NCBI GenBank assembly: GCA_015680685.1
Contig: MNCI01009575.1
Location: forward strand, 4,982 to 39,880
Length of the DNA: 34,899 nt
From: Gnetum montanum
Taxonomy: Eukaryota; Streptophyta; Gnetopsida; Gnetales; Gnetaceae
Direction of reading: 5' to 3'
This document shows, one piece after another, positions 8,716-20,139 of the stretch (its first letter is position 1; every line of letters begins with the position of its first letter). The notes below the pieces were generated by a model. It did no database searches, was not told the DNA's origin, and saw only the letters and a list, made by a program, of their open reading frames with translations. The position numbers and the translations under genes are program-made.

Positions 8716-11700
8716 TTTGAAATTGTGTTGTAAGATGGTTGTGCTCTTTGGTTGTGTTACTTCATTGAGCTTGTTTGGTTAATGGTCCCTTCAGATTGAT
8801 ACCTAGGTGATCTAGGATCATATCCTTAGGTATTTTTGAAGAGTTTCTTGATGGCAATGTTCTATGCTCTTAATGAGGGGACAAATGAGAAATTGTGAGC
8901 AACTGATGTATGTTGCTCTGTGAGGATATAAACGATGTCGTTGTGGTGATGTCCTCCTCTTGTTTACTTATGGTTGGACTAGTTGTGATTGTATGTGATA
9001 TGGTTGAGAGGAGTTCTACTGGAAACTCAAGAATTGTTTTGCTCAAGGAGCTCCCATCTCAATTCTCTAGTGATTCATCTGGGATGAATCAGACCGAGTC
9101 TCCGCTTCGGTTTCCACCCAGATGACATGTTTCGAGATGGCATTTGTTGAATCGTGCATGATATCATATCCTTGGCACTCCCACTCACCCTAGATACAGT
9201 GAGTATAGGAAAATACAAATTGGGACAAGATGGTTCCCAGGTACCTCAGGATGGAGGTCTTTCGAACATGTGCTCTTGATGAGCCTTGTTCTAGGTGGAC
9301 TAAGACTGTTGCCAGTAGACTTCGTGCCTTCGCTCTTGCGATTGTATGTTTTTCTATTTGTGTATGCATGTCTTCTTGTTTGCGCTTTCAAATTCTGCAT
9401 GCATGTTATCTTGGTCTTTTCTATCATTCGTAACGCAAGGCTTAATGTTTTATGCGGTATGATGGTTATTGTTGGGAACATTGAGGATGCAGTTGTTGTT
9501 AGTGTCATCCCCAAGCCAAATGTTTTTTGTCTTGTTTGACAACTTCTTGTGCATGAGGCATGATTGCCCTTAATGTTGATCCTTGCGAGTTGTGCTCCTT
9601 TGTCAAGCTAGTGGTGTTGCCCTTGGGCTCATGGCATCACTATTTTGATTGGTGACTTTTTTTAGTCACTATGATTTGAAGACTATTGGTGTGGGTCATC
9701 CTATTGTTGGTTCTTGTTGAGACCGCACCTCTTTTGATAAGAGTCTTCTTGTGAACGCATCCTTCGTGATGTTGTGTGTTGTTGCGAGAATTGGTTTGAT
9801 GTAGACTTGTTGTTGGATAGACCTTGGTCTTCCACCTTATTTTTGAGTTGAGATGACAATTGTCTATTGCCCATGACTCATACGATTGTGTTGAGATTTT
9901 GGTCTTGGTTGAGGCCAGTGTTAGTTGCTGGGAATGATTGTTGTGTATCAATCTTGAAATTCTAAGAGTGTGCTATCTCTCTCTTGGTGTGCCTCATGAT
10001 GAAATTGTTTGTTCGAGTGGGGATGTAATTCATCCATCAATGTCTTGAATGATTAATCTCTTTGCATTATGTTGAGGTCTTGATTTTTATGATGTGCACG
10101 AGTGATATGACTTTGTTATATGATCATGCTTGATGGTTGTGAATGAGGCTAATGTGCTAATCGTGTTCTTGCTAACTTCTATGTTTCTGAGCTTGTGTCT
10201 CAGTGTTTGCAGGTAGCACAAGTACAAAGATGCGGCCAGTGGTGACCTCAATTGATTCTGTGAGCATTATGTCTATGGGGAAGATATGTGCTCCTGAGAC
10301 CTTCATGAACTGATTATTTGGTCTCAGAATCCCAACATTGGGTTGTGGATTTATCAGTACCTTGGCTGTGATGCATCAGCAGGTACATCATGATTTGTTT
10401 GCCTCTCAGTGCTGGGGGAGCACTAACAGAGGACGGTGATCTGTCCTAGACCCTACAGATATTGGGCTAGCAGATGGCATAAAATGGTATCCTTGGCTAT
10501 GCCGGATACTGATGGCCCAGGAGTGGCCAATGCAATGAGGTCCCACTATTGGCAGGATGGTGGATACTCAGTTGGTGTGTTTCCTTCTTCGATCGTTACG
10601 TTCGTGTCTTGTATCGTTTCCGTTCGAGGTTACCCGTGCAGGCAGTTCAGTGTGACAGTAGATCATGTATCTTTTGAGACAGTGCTGCAATGACAGATGA
10701 TCATTTATGCTTCGTGACAGAGACAGGTTTTTCTCAAAACAGCATGGTTCTTTCTTGGTATGCTCTTGGTGGCCTAAATCTTCCAGCCTAGGAAGGGTTT
10801 GGGTAGTTGTCCTATAGTCTTTTAGGCTTGGGTAGCATTCCATATACCATGTATGTTCCCATATATGAATGTAATCTGATCCTTGGGTGTGTGAAATGTA
10901 TCCTTGTGGTATTCTCAATTCGGTTGTATGCACTCAAAAGTGCTGGATGTATTGCCTATATGACTCAGTTGTCTCCTGGTTGTAGGCCTATGCCACACAC
11001 TGTGACAAGGCCAAGCCCGATGTATGGTGTTCTCTTGGTGCTTGTTTTAAAGCACCCTTGCTATATGTTGTAAATGGCCTTTGTGCCTTGATGTATAATT
11101 CTGCTGAAAACCTCATGAGAAATGCTTCAGTTGTGATATAGCGTTGTAATGAATGGGCCAGGGCATGTCCTTGCCCATTATGCTCGTGAACTGGTGCCAT
11201 GTGTTCTTGATGATGTTGGCGTGCCTGGATCGTGTATGCTTGGTGAACGTCCTTGAGATAGGACAAATCTTGGGAACACATTTTCTTGTGTTCTTGGACT
11301 GGCAAAGATCTTGTCCACAGATGATCGTTGCTGACTGAAATTCACATCAATGTGATGTCTAATGGTGGGTTTGAGTAGAGTTCTGGGTAGTGGCACCTAG
11401 ACTTGCTCTTGCATGTTGGAAGCGATCGTGGAGCAGTAGCCCAAACGTTGGGATGGAGGTCCATCCTTGAACAAATGACGTTACAGATACAGAACTTGTG
11501 GTTTCTCCTGGTGGCCTTTCTTGGTGGGCTTGAATGTGCTCGAAACACTTGAGCCGATGCTTTCATGATAGTGGGCTTCTAATGGTTTGTGCATGTCGGT
11601 GGGCTCTCGTAACGAATTGCTTTGGTGTGTTGCAGAGCTAGGATGCACTCTCATAGATTGGAACTGATTGGTGCCTTTGTGGTCTATGGTGTGATTCCAT

Positions 11701-13880
11701 GATAGGGGACTCGTTGTGCCTAATAGGCTATGATGTCTTGCTAAATTATCCCATGTACTCTGTCCCTTATGTACACTGATGTATTACAGAGTCCCTTGCT
11801 GATGTATTGTCCCATGTCTCTGGTGTGATGTAAATTCATGTTGGTGATCTCACCTCCCTGGTGGAATAGCAGAGTTGATCATGAGGGATCATTCTCCATT
11901 TCAATGGATGCCCTCTTCAGTTCCCGAAATAATAAGGCAGGTGGTATTGAGACGGTTGTCTCTTGTAAGCAGTTGATGTTTGGGACTTGTTCCTAGCAGT
12001 GGTCCTATGTTCGTGAACTCGTGGGGCTTGTTCTTAGAGACAGAATGTTGGTACCCTGGTGAAATTCATGAAACCTCCCTTATGAGGTCATGTTGTTGAT
12101 GTAAATTAAAGATACATATTGCTCTTCTTGTAGGCAAGGCATGATCTTGTGTACTCTCGTAGTTTTGGGATCTTCAGAGGAACTTTCTTGTTGGGGTTCT
12201 CTGGATCCTTGTTGTAAACCCTTTGGGGATGAATCGTGTTATGTTTGAGTTGTAATGATGTTGATGAAAGCCCATTCCATGTAAAAACTATCTTGAGGAC
12301 CTGGTCCTCCTATGGGCAAGATGTTGTTGTTGACTTGTGTCTATTGTTTGGGTTGAATGACAATAGGTAGTGGTGCGGCCTTGTCCACCACAAATTGATG
12401 TAAATGGGCCTGACTGGGATGTATAAAACAAAACCCAGATCTCCCAAGATGAAACAGAAATTCTTGGTATCTTGAGTTGTTCTCAAGGGAAAATTGAAAT
12501 TGGGTAAGACTTGTGAAGCCATGTCTTCCCTCAGCTGGTGACAGTTCCACGATTTGGTTCTATTGGCGATATTGACTACTTGGACACGTATGATGGTTAT
12601 GATACTTACCTATGGAAGAAACCTCCCAAAGAGGATCCTTCCTTCAAGTGCAAAAATCTGCTGAAAGGTGTTGATCGTGAGACTGGCAGTCATTCTTGAT
12701 ATAGTGGGGAAATGTAAATTCTGAGAACGTTGATGTTCCTCGGAGAATTCATGATTTGGTTACTCTCAGAGGTGACTCTATCTTGTTCCTGGACCTTGTG
12801 TTCAGAAAATGGTGCTTGTCCCATAACTTGGTGTGGGAAGGATGGCTTGCATGTGGAAAATGTGGGTGACCCTTCTCCATGAACGGGATATTATGGTTGC
12901 ATTCGATGATGTGCTTATAGCTGATATGAGACAGGTGATGGAGGATTGTCATGGGGTTGGTAGCCCAATTGACCCTCCCTTGTTCTAACATTCGAGCAGG
13001 AATTCTCGATGTTGGACAATCACAAGAGGTGTTCCTGAAAGTTGGGGCTTGTTGTATGTAGCCTCTTCGAGAAGTTTCCAAATAGATTTTTGGATCTTCT
13101 CTCTCTTGTTGGAATACTAGGGAATGATGAATGATGGATTGAGGCATGCGATGCTGGTGTCTGCAGACGGCAAGGTCAAGCTCAAAGATCTGCCCTTGTA
13201 CCTTGTTTGTAAGGGAGAACATGCTTGACTCCCTTCATACCAGCTTGAACAAAAATGATGAGAAAAGAGATTGCGCACGGTACCGATGCATGTGGAATCA
13301 GTGCTTAGATGGTTGCACTGGTGAGACCCCATGGGTCTCAATGCGAGTAGCAGAACATGGAGTTCTGGCAAGCATGAGTTGCTTGTGGAGACATGGCTCT
13401 TCGAAGCATGTTGTCCCTCTCGGTGTGATGTTCCCAAGTCCCTCACCATGGGTAGTCGCTCTAGTGAGCCCTTAAAAAAGAAAAAAAAATCAATGGGTGC
13501 TGAGATGCCATTCACAGAGGAACTTGGCAGGACTTGTGGAAGAGGAGCTATCTTCTTGCATAAGTATGGGTTTACGCAAAAAGATATGTCTCTAGACCCT
13601 CAGAAGGGATGGATCTAGGGGGCACCTTAGAGACGTTGGCCCTTTAGGTTGGACTCTCCCGCTCGTATAGAGAAGGGAAGTCTTGGGCTTCCTCCAATTG
13701 CCCTTGCGTTTCATGCAAGGCATTGGTTGGAAGGACGTATCAGGTATTGGGGTTGGTACCTTCCTTCAAGCCTAGCGTCTAAGGAGTTGACGGATCCCTT
13801 GAATTGACGGAGTTCTGAACCCATTTAGAAGTGTACACTCAAAGCTATCCTAGGCTCTACTCCGAGGACGTTGCTTTTTT
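8716..13880 (+). other. Non-coding interior of the LARD-like element
   Basis: The sequence is T+G-rich on the plus strand, with short ORFs on both strands (none above about 160 codons) and no recognisable domain. Plus-strand patches near 12560-12690 and 13330-13618 read for up to 95 codons, ending in a Lys-rich stretch followed by MGAEMPFTEELGRTCGRGA. They match no family I recognise. An old captured or decayed gene cannot be excluded. Confidence 0.6.
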
Positions 13881-13894
13881 GTGTGGGGGAGGAT
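13881..13894 (+). promoter_or_regulatory. Polypurine tract of the LARD-like element
   Basis: GTGTGGGGGAGGAT directly abuts the TG of the 3' LTR, as expected for the plus-strand primer. Confidence 0.75.
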
Positions 13895-14477
13895 TGTGAG
13901 AGATGTCCCAGAGTGGTGGTTCTCTTGGGCTCTCCCCATGATTCGGGGGCCATGGAACACTTTGAGGCGCCCTCGGGTGACTCTCAAGTGTTAGAAAACC
14001 CACCCCGACTTGGTGGTACCAAGCTAGCAACAGGACACCCTCCTGTTGCAACTCTCTTCTAAGTCCTCTTCATTCTCCTCTTCTCTGTGGAAAACTACAT
14101 GGCCTTGATTCTACGATGGTCGTAGATATGTAGGCAACCAAGACTGGATAGTTTTGGTGCAGTGCCAGGCCACACCTTGTACTAGATCGTGAGGGATTTG
14201 GGAGTGAGGCACCTTCCCTTGTAGGTGCATCGTCTCCCCTCCCACCGATGTTGTCTACAAGGTTGTGTGTGTGCTTATTTGTTTGGTCCTCGTTTTGGGG
14301 TTTGATTACCCTCAATGAGGTGCGTGGTCATGTACGTTAAGAAGTTGTGCTTCAGCTTGCACTCACTCGTGAGTTGCCTGCTTGCTTGAGGTGTATTCCC
14401 CAGGTCTTCCGCCCAGATCCATTTGATCTTCGTGAATTCCTTGGGGTCCCATGCAACGTCGAGGCAACGTTGTTACA
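13895..14477 (+). repeat. 3' LTR of the LARD-like element
   Basis: Pairs with 8115-8698. It ends GTTACA and is followed by the TTTGG target duplication. Confidence 0.92.
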
Positions 14478-14482
14478 TTTGG

Positions 14483-15308
14483 GCTCCTTTTAGAAGCCGG
14501 ACACCAAAAATATCGAAAGATCACTCCTTTTTGTTTTGTTGCTTTAGCACTCGATGCCTCTGACATGTTTGGAATGATTTTAAATTGGGCATTATTTTGG
14601 CATCGCATTTACCATGTTAAGGTGTTTGCGCAGTGTGGTTAACAGAGGAAAAAGCAGCCGCGAAGCAACATGAAGAGACAACTTGGCGATTCGGCAAAAA
14701 GGTAGTAAATGTAAATGGTTTTGTTTACTGACGGAGCATAATCATAATTGAATATTGAGAGTTTACACACAACAAAGAAAGTCTTTCAAATCGCACAAGA
14801 CACACCAAAGCTCCGCTCTCTTCGAGATCGGAATCCGAATTGAAGCCAGTTTAGGTACAATTAGAAAGCCAAGAGGGGGAGCATTTGGCACTAAATGACT
14901 AAATCAAACTTTCTCTGGCACATCGGAATTTCCCGCAAATCCGTTGCGGTTTTCTGTTAAAGAAAAATTTTGCAGTTTCCAGAATTTCCATTTGGGACTG
15001 AAAGTGTTGCTGCTTTACGGGTTTTTAACCGTATATGCCTTCGGAGAAGACCGTATTATATGGTGAATTTTTTTCGGAAAGTGTACGATATTAGCCTATA
15101 TACACTGCTAGCAAAATTAATCGACCAGAACATGTACGTCCACTTTGCGAAATTCTGAAATTTCCCTGCCGCCAGGTTGGGGTTCTTGCGTATTGCCTCG
15201 GCGTAGCCTTTTTGAATCGATCGCTGGTTCGAATTTCGAGCGGAGCTGACCCATTCTCTGGCAAATCCGAACCAGCTACAGCTACAGCTACAGAGATCTG
15301 TCCAAGGG
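14483..15308 (+). promoter_or_regulatory. Non-repetitive upstream region of the kinase-like pseudogene
   Basis: No gene is seen. A possible TATA box, CTATATACAC, lies at 15096-15105, about 200 nt before the ATG at 15309. A short run of GCTACA repeats at about 15275-15293 sits just before the coding part. Base composition rises toward GC-rich across this stretch, unlike the neighbouring repeats. The LARD insertion ends about 830 bp upstream of the ATG and may have cut distal regulatory sequence. Confidence 0.4.
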
Positions 15309-16002
15309 ATGGTGCTTCTGGTGCTACGGATTCTGGTGCTGGCCACATTCTTGGCAGCAGTGTCCTGCAAAAAAAACTTCATGTTGCCCGGTGAAAATCA
15401 AAGATGAGTATAACGCGACGCAGTTCATGTACAGCCAGTGCTACAGCTACAAATCCACCATTGACAGCGGCAGTAACAATGGTAACAACGACCGCATCCG
15501 CAGCGTTGTTTGAACAGTAACTTTTGCGTGGCTGAATTCTTCTCACACGTTCACGCTGCCGGACCTCCGCTCGGCCAACGCCTGCGTGGACTACGTCAAC
15601 TGCCACGGCATCACCGACATCGGGAGCTTCGAGAAACTGGTGGACGAGGCCGTGCGCGCCGAGTACGCCTCGTGCGCAGACGTGATGATGAAAGTGGAAC
15701 GAGTGCTGCTTTTGGGATTGCAGTGCTCGCACCCTCGGGCAAAATCGAGGCCGAGCATGGCGCTGCAGGCCATGCAGCAGCATCCCAACCTGCCACAACA
15801 AATGGAGTATTTCCTGAAGTCGGACAAGAACATCGTTGAGTCCCTGCACGCTCGCGGCGACCTCACCTGGTACCTCGACCCTGACAACAGCAGCAGCAGC
15901 AGCCGCCTCAGCTTCCGTCCCTACTCCGGCAACCCCGACGTGACCACTTACTTGTCTTGCTCCTTGCAGCAGCAGGTGTCCACGCAGTCTTTGGACGTTT
16001 AG
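15309..16002 (+). pseudogene. Receptor-like-kinase-related gene fragment, frameshifted and stopped
   Basis: This is the only host-gene-like stretch, and it is GC-rich. ATG at 15309 (context AAGGGATGG) opens MVLLVLRILVLATFLAAVSC, a good secretory signal peptide. At the A8 run (15369-15376) the frame is lost by 1 nt. Frame +1 then continues with VKIKDEYNATQFMYSQC (from 15391), meets TGA near 15508, and runs on through TVTFAWLNSSHTF to a TAG at 16000-16002. In the last part, VERVLLLGLQCSHPRAKSRP (about 15690-15750) matches the end of plant receptor-kinase domains: subdomain XI with its invariant Arg, of the lectin-receptor-kinase kind. A Ser-rich tail follows (poly-Ser from a CAG-type repeat at about 15887-15903). 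Nearly the whole kinase domain (P-loop, HRD, DFG) is absent. It may be a deleted or fused pseudogene, or exons separated by an intron I did not resolve. Function is unlikely. Confidence 0.6.
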
Positions 16003-18080
16003 TCTAGCGCATGCAATATTTGTTGGAAAACAAGGGAATCCCTCTTCATCTATCTTAGCCTGGTTGCCCCAATTTTGTCTGTTTTCATGAATTTCCGCTA
16101 CGTTGCAAAAGTTCAGTTGGAAAAATCTTTCCACAGAGGCCGACGCGAGTAAGGATTGGTTGGAAACTGCCAAAATTTTTCAGTGGAGGACGGTCAGCGG
16201 TAAGGTTATTTTTTATCACCCCGGCCTTGCCAACCTCTCCAATAGAATTTGTAAAAAGATTATTTGTTACCCAATTTGATAACGAAGCTGGACGGGTTTG
16301 CAAGATTCGGTCAATTGGGGTTCAGACTGAAAAGCATCCCAAGTAACGATCCTCGCTTCCATGTTGATGGTTTCAATGGCGACGGCGTCTGAACCATTTT
16401 TTGGACCTGTCGTCGGTCTGAAAATAAGAAGTATGTTGTTGAAAATCTATGTGCCGGATAAATTTTGACAAACTGTTGACGTTGGATTCGGGAGTGCCAG
16501 AAGCGCATTAAATCCACGTACCCGTGTTTCATAATTTCCAATGAAACCTTGTCTAGATCTCGTAATTTCCAACGAAGCCTTGCCTTGTCTGGATCTATAC
16601 ATATACATTGGCCTCGCCTTGCCTTAGCTCGTAGTATTCTTGCCTTGTTCTCGATGTCTGCATTATGCATTAAAATCTTAAGTATCTTCTCCTGTCTGTC
16701 TTCTCCTGTTCTGAATCTTACCAGAAACTTCATTGGCCAGCAAGTAATGAAGATTCATGGCATCACCATGACACATACCACAGAAAACAAGGAAGTACGA
16801 ATGAATAAACAAACACGCGGAAATCACGACAGGACTACTTTGGTGACTGAAGGCCGAAGGGCCAAGTTTGGGTCATACGGAAATCAAGTTTGGGACGGGG
16901 CGTGAGAGGAATACATTGCATTTGCATGGACTGGCCTTTGGGAGCGACAATGGTTCCGCCATGGCTCACACATTCACGCGTGTTTCTTGGTCATTGTTGG
17001 TTTTTTGCTCTTTTTCTCGTATCTCTGCTGAAAAAAGAAAAAGCAAAACAGGGTCATCGTCATGGGTCATGAGTCGTGAACGTGATTGACGGATGGATGC
17101 TTGTTCAAACTTTTTTTAAAAAATCTGTTTGCTTATGAGCCAACTAAGCCCACCAGCACATGGCGAATGGCCATATGCAAGCTCATGGTGCTCTGTTGCT
17201 TTTACTTTCTTCTTCATCATGACTAATCATGACTAGTGGCCATTCCCCAGCGTAGGTGAGGTGCTATGCCTAGTTTAGTTTAGTAGTGTCTTCTTATAAT
17301 TTGGTTGTCTTCAACATGGCCCTACAAGGTGTGCTACTAACAAGTTGTTGTTGAACAAAAGTATTAGCCGATGTGATTTGTTATAAATTTGGTTGAGGCT
17401 TGAGGCTCAATTTCATTCTTGGAAAGATTGGATGCCTTGCCCTCCATACTTGCAAATTTTCTTGCTTCAATTTAATGGTGATATTGCAATCTTCTATGCA
17501 ATTTTTAAGCATTAACAATATTTTGGATTTACATTGTACTTGTTCTATATTCTACTATGTTTTTTTATGATATATGAGATTTAATTTTTTTAAAAAAACT
17601 AATATATTTAAATTTTCTCTATCATGTCCCCAACTACAAACTCGTCCCCACTTTTTCTTGAGGCACATGTACCCAAACACGTTTAAAATCACAAATCCTC
17701 GATTCCTTGCTTCCATGAATCAAATGCTTTTGATGCATAGTTGAAAATTAAGAAGAAAGTGATTGTCGTTTTGCTTGCTAAGTTTGCACATCGTCAGTCA
17801 TCTGGAATCCATAACCCATGAATGAAAAACAAAGGTATCTATGAAAGCACTAGTGGTGGTTGCCTTTTGAAATTCTAAAAAGGACTTCAAGGATGACATA
17901 GAAGGTGTTAAACGTTAGTGTGTATCCCAACAAATTGCTCTTTGTTGGGTACCACATCAGGCATCCCACTTTCTTTTAGTTGTAAAAGCCTAGGATGATG
18001 ACGATGATAATAAAGATTTTATTTTCTTAATTAAAATTAATGTATTGATTTTTCTTTTTGTTTGCATGGCCAATCTTCTG
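16003..18080. other. Intergenic DNA downstream of the kinase-like pseudogene
   Basis: No gene is supported. A roughly 35-bp imperfect direct repeat (TAATTTCCAAYGAARCCTTG, ending TCTRGATCT) occurs twice at 16529-16597. From 17100 the sequence becomes AT-rich with T and A runs. ORFs up to 140 codons on both strands have no recognisable domain. Confidence 0.5.
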
Positions 18081-18610
18081 TGATAAAGTCAATTTTTGTT
18101 GCTTTGCAATATTGTATCTACATGTTGTAACCCATGCTATGTCATCATTGATACAATGTCTCGGGATGCGTGCAGCCCTATAAATACTAACACTTGGTTG
18201 CATGATCAACAACTTTTTTTCAAAATTTTAGGAAAACTCTTACAGTTTGTTTTCTTAATTAGCAATAGAGTGAATGCTTGTAGTGTGATGTTTAGCAGTC
18301 GAATGGAATAAATCTTTCTTCACATGAAATGTACTTGGGCACAATTCATGACCGAAAATAAAGATTGAGATTGCTTCTCATCATTGCAGCATCCACTTAG
18401 TTTACTATTTTACTTAGATCAATTTTCATGTTTACTTAGTTAACTTTTTACATTCTCAAAGTAGTTTACTTTCCTTGTTCATTAGTAAAGCAAAATGAGT
18501 ACAATTGATTTTGAGTGCTTAAGTGTAATCATTTGGTAATTCTAGTAGTGTTATTGCTTGGTTTGCCTAGTAGCATAACCATTGGTAACCCAATAATGGT
18601 TACATTTTTG
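18081..18610 (+). mobile_element. Partial LTR 'F' (E-type), 3' end lost
   Basis: It begins TGATAAAGTCAATTTTTG, like LTR E (TGATAAATTGAGTTTTTAC at 29962). It has CCTATAAATAC near 18177, the R stem-loop arms ATCTTTCTT (18312-18320) and AATAAAGAT (18357-18365), and three U5 TTGG repeats at 18532, 18558 and 18582. The expected ...CTCATCA terminus is missing and the sequence runs into a fragment of element C. The U3 array is present only as very degenerate 13-14-bp pieces. Confidence 0.7.
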
Positions 18611-18675
18611 TCATTACTGAGACTTAGCATTTAGCCTCATTTCGAATATGCTTGCACTTAGGAGTAAAATGAGTT

Positions 18676-19060
18676 GTACAACATCAACGGTCTATAGCTG
18701 AGAACCTGGCCAGGAGACTCAGTGACTACCATGAGTTGCAGAATGCAATAAAGGTGTTCGATGTTGAACACAAACTTTTCACTGTCTGGTTTATCAATGT
18801 GAAGGCCTTGTCCTTGGGATTCCACACCAATCCACATTTGTGATGTGGCATGCATCATGAACAACCCTAGGAGTAAGGAGGAGAAGATGAAGGCACTATT
18901 GGACATTGTTCTTCTTTTGCTAAAGATTGTAGCTACTATACGACAACCACAATCGCCTCAACCACCGCATGTGCCTAAGCAAGAGAAGGTCCTTTGGAAC
19001 CTCAAGAGCCTCCATCACCTGGGAACATTTAAATCTCTTCTTCATCTTCACGCCATCAAA
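18676..19060 (+). pseudogene. C-terminal remnant of the extra ORF, element C
   Basis: Plus-strand reading QRSIAENLARRLSDYHELQN followed by IKVFDVEHKLFT is homologous to the end of the extra ORF in element B (5660-5950). After a stop and frameshift it continues with NNPRSKEEKMKALLD, which also matches B. It keeps Gln and Trp codons where B has TAG stops, so it shows the ancestral residues. gag, pol and the rest of the ORF are absent upstream, where truncated LTR F intervenes. Element C is therefore 5'-truncated and inactive. Confidence 0.75.
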
Positions 19061-19271
19061 GGAATTGTGTTTGTCATTTTTGTCCTAGTGTTCAATTTTG
19101 TTATCTTAAACACCAAAATTTTGTAATGATTGTAGTTCTATACACCCAAGCACTTAGTGTTTGCATATGTTAATAATTAGTCAATAATCTCATACATTTC
19201 CAAAATTTTGTAAGAAACTTATTTTTCCTTTTGTTCACTCAAGGATGAGTTTTCATTCAATCATGGGGATA

Positions 19272-20139
19272 TGATGAATCATGTTTTCTTGGGTCCTATC
19301 AACGAGGCCTTGTCAACGCAGCCCTGTTGATGCAACCCTATTGACGTGGCCTTGTCGATGCAATGCTTGTTTTTGCCTATAAATATGTGATCACCTGTTG
19401 TGTTTATGGCATCTTTGGTCATAGTTGTAGCGGAGCTCTTACAGTTTTGTCATTTACAAGTTAGAATGTTTTTTCTAAGTGCCTATAGTAGGAGTCAAAG
19501 AGTGTACAGATCTCTATTTGAGCATTGTTGTACTTGAGCACGATAATGTGTGCGGCAATAAAAATGAGCTTTCTGAAAAACCTTGCAGCACTTTGAAATA
19601 GATTATTTATTTATTTATACATTTAATGTTTTATGCAATTTCCTTTAATGTTGTAAGTAATTAATCTAAATTAAGCTAGATTAAATAGAGATTAATTAAG
19701 CATATAAGTACAACCACTTCGAGCATACGCTTAACACTTGGTAATCTCAATAATGCTTAACATTTGGTAACCTAGTAGCATTAAACGTGTTTAGGATGTG
19801 TACGACAAGAAAGAATAGATACTTATGTTAGGATTAGTTAGGTGTAGTTGATTAGATTAAATTAGCAATTTAATAGTTTTATTTTATTCATTATTCTTTA
19901 TCCTTAGGTGACTTAAAACATAAAATGTAAAAATGATAAAGATCATATGCCTCACTTGCACTTAACCATACTTTTGCATTTCACAAGTGTAATTGGGAAG
20001 ACAACGATTGTAATGGTTGGTTTCACTTCCTAAAGACCAATGTACTTAGAAGGCTATAAGTTCATGAAATTCGACTAGATCGCACATGAATGCTTAGTGA
20101 TTTGTATGGTTGGGCATAGGGTCCACTCGCTGCTCATCA
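19272..20139 (+). mobile_element. 3' LTR of element C (868 bp)
   Basis: Starts TGATGAATC after the tract CATGGGGATA (19262-19271) and ends CTGCTCATCA. U3 has the cleanest 14-bp array in the window: five consecutive units at 19297-19366 (TATCAACGAGGCCT, TGTCAACGCAGCCC, TGTTGATGCAACCC, TATTGACGTGGCCT, TGTCGATGCAATGC). CTATAAATA follows at 19377-19385. The R stem-loop arms are at 19510-19518 and 19557-19565. U5 TTGG repeats lie at 19738 and 19764. The flanking 5 bp after the LTR are GGTTT. Confidence 0.85.
19297..19385 (+). promoter_or_regulatory. U3 promoter of LTR C: five 14-bp units plus TATA box
   Basis: Five units in exact 14-bp register end 10 bp before the TATA box. The approximate consensus is TRTYRAYGCRGCCC. 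Unit 4 contains GTGGCC, close to the TCP-factor site GTGGNCCC. Binding is not shown. Confidence 0.65.

Larger units (their letters stand above)
8110..14482 (+). mobile_element. Complete non-coding LTR retrotransposon (LARD-like), TSD TTTGG
   Basis: The element spans 8115-14477 and is flanked by a perfect 5-bp target duplication, TTTGG (8110-8114 and 14478-14482). It has LTRs of 584 and 583 bp starting TGTGAGAG and ending GTTACA, a tRNA-iMet-type primer site at 8701, and a purine-rich tract before the 3' LTR. By hand count the LTRs differ at about 48 sites (about 8%), mostly transitions, so the insertion is old. The roughly 5.2-kb interior has no recognisable gag, protease, reverse transcriptase or integrase on either strand. 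That fits the large retrotransposon derivative (LARD) class, which is mobilised in trans. The partner element cannot be named. Confidence 0.93.

Noticed and set aside
13117-13515. 132-codon minus-strand ORF inside the LARD
   Set aside because: No recognisable domain, and it contains a poly-Phe stretch from an A-rich run; likely chance.
15379-16173. 264-codon minus-strand ORF over the kinase-like region
   Set aside because: It is the antisense of GC-rich coding DNA. The plus strand carries the recognisable kinase tail, while the antisense reading is Val/Ala/Arg-rich without a domain.
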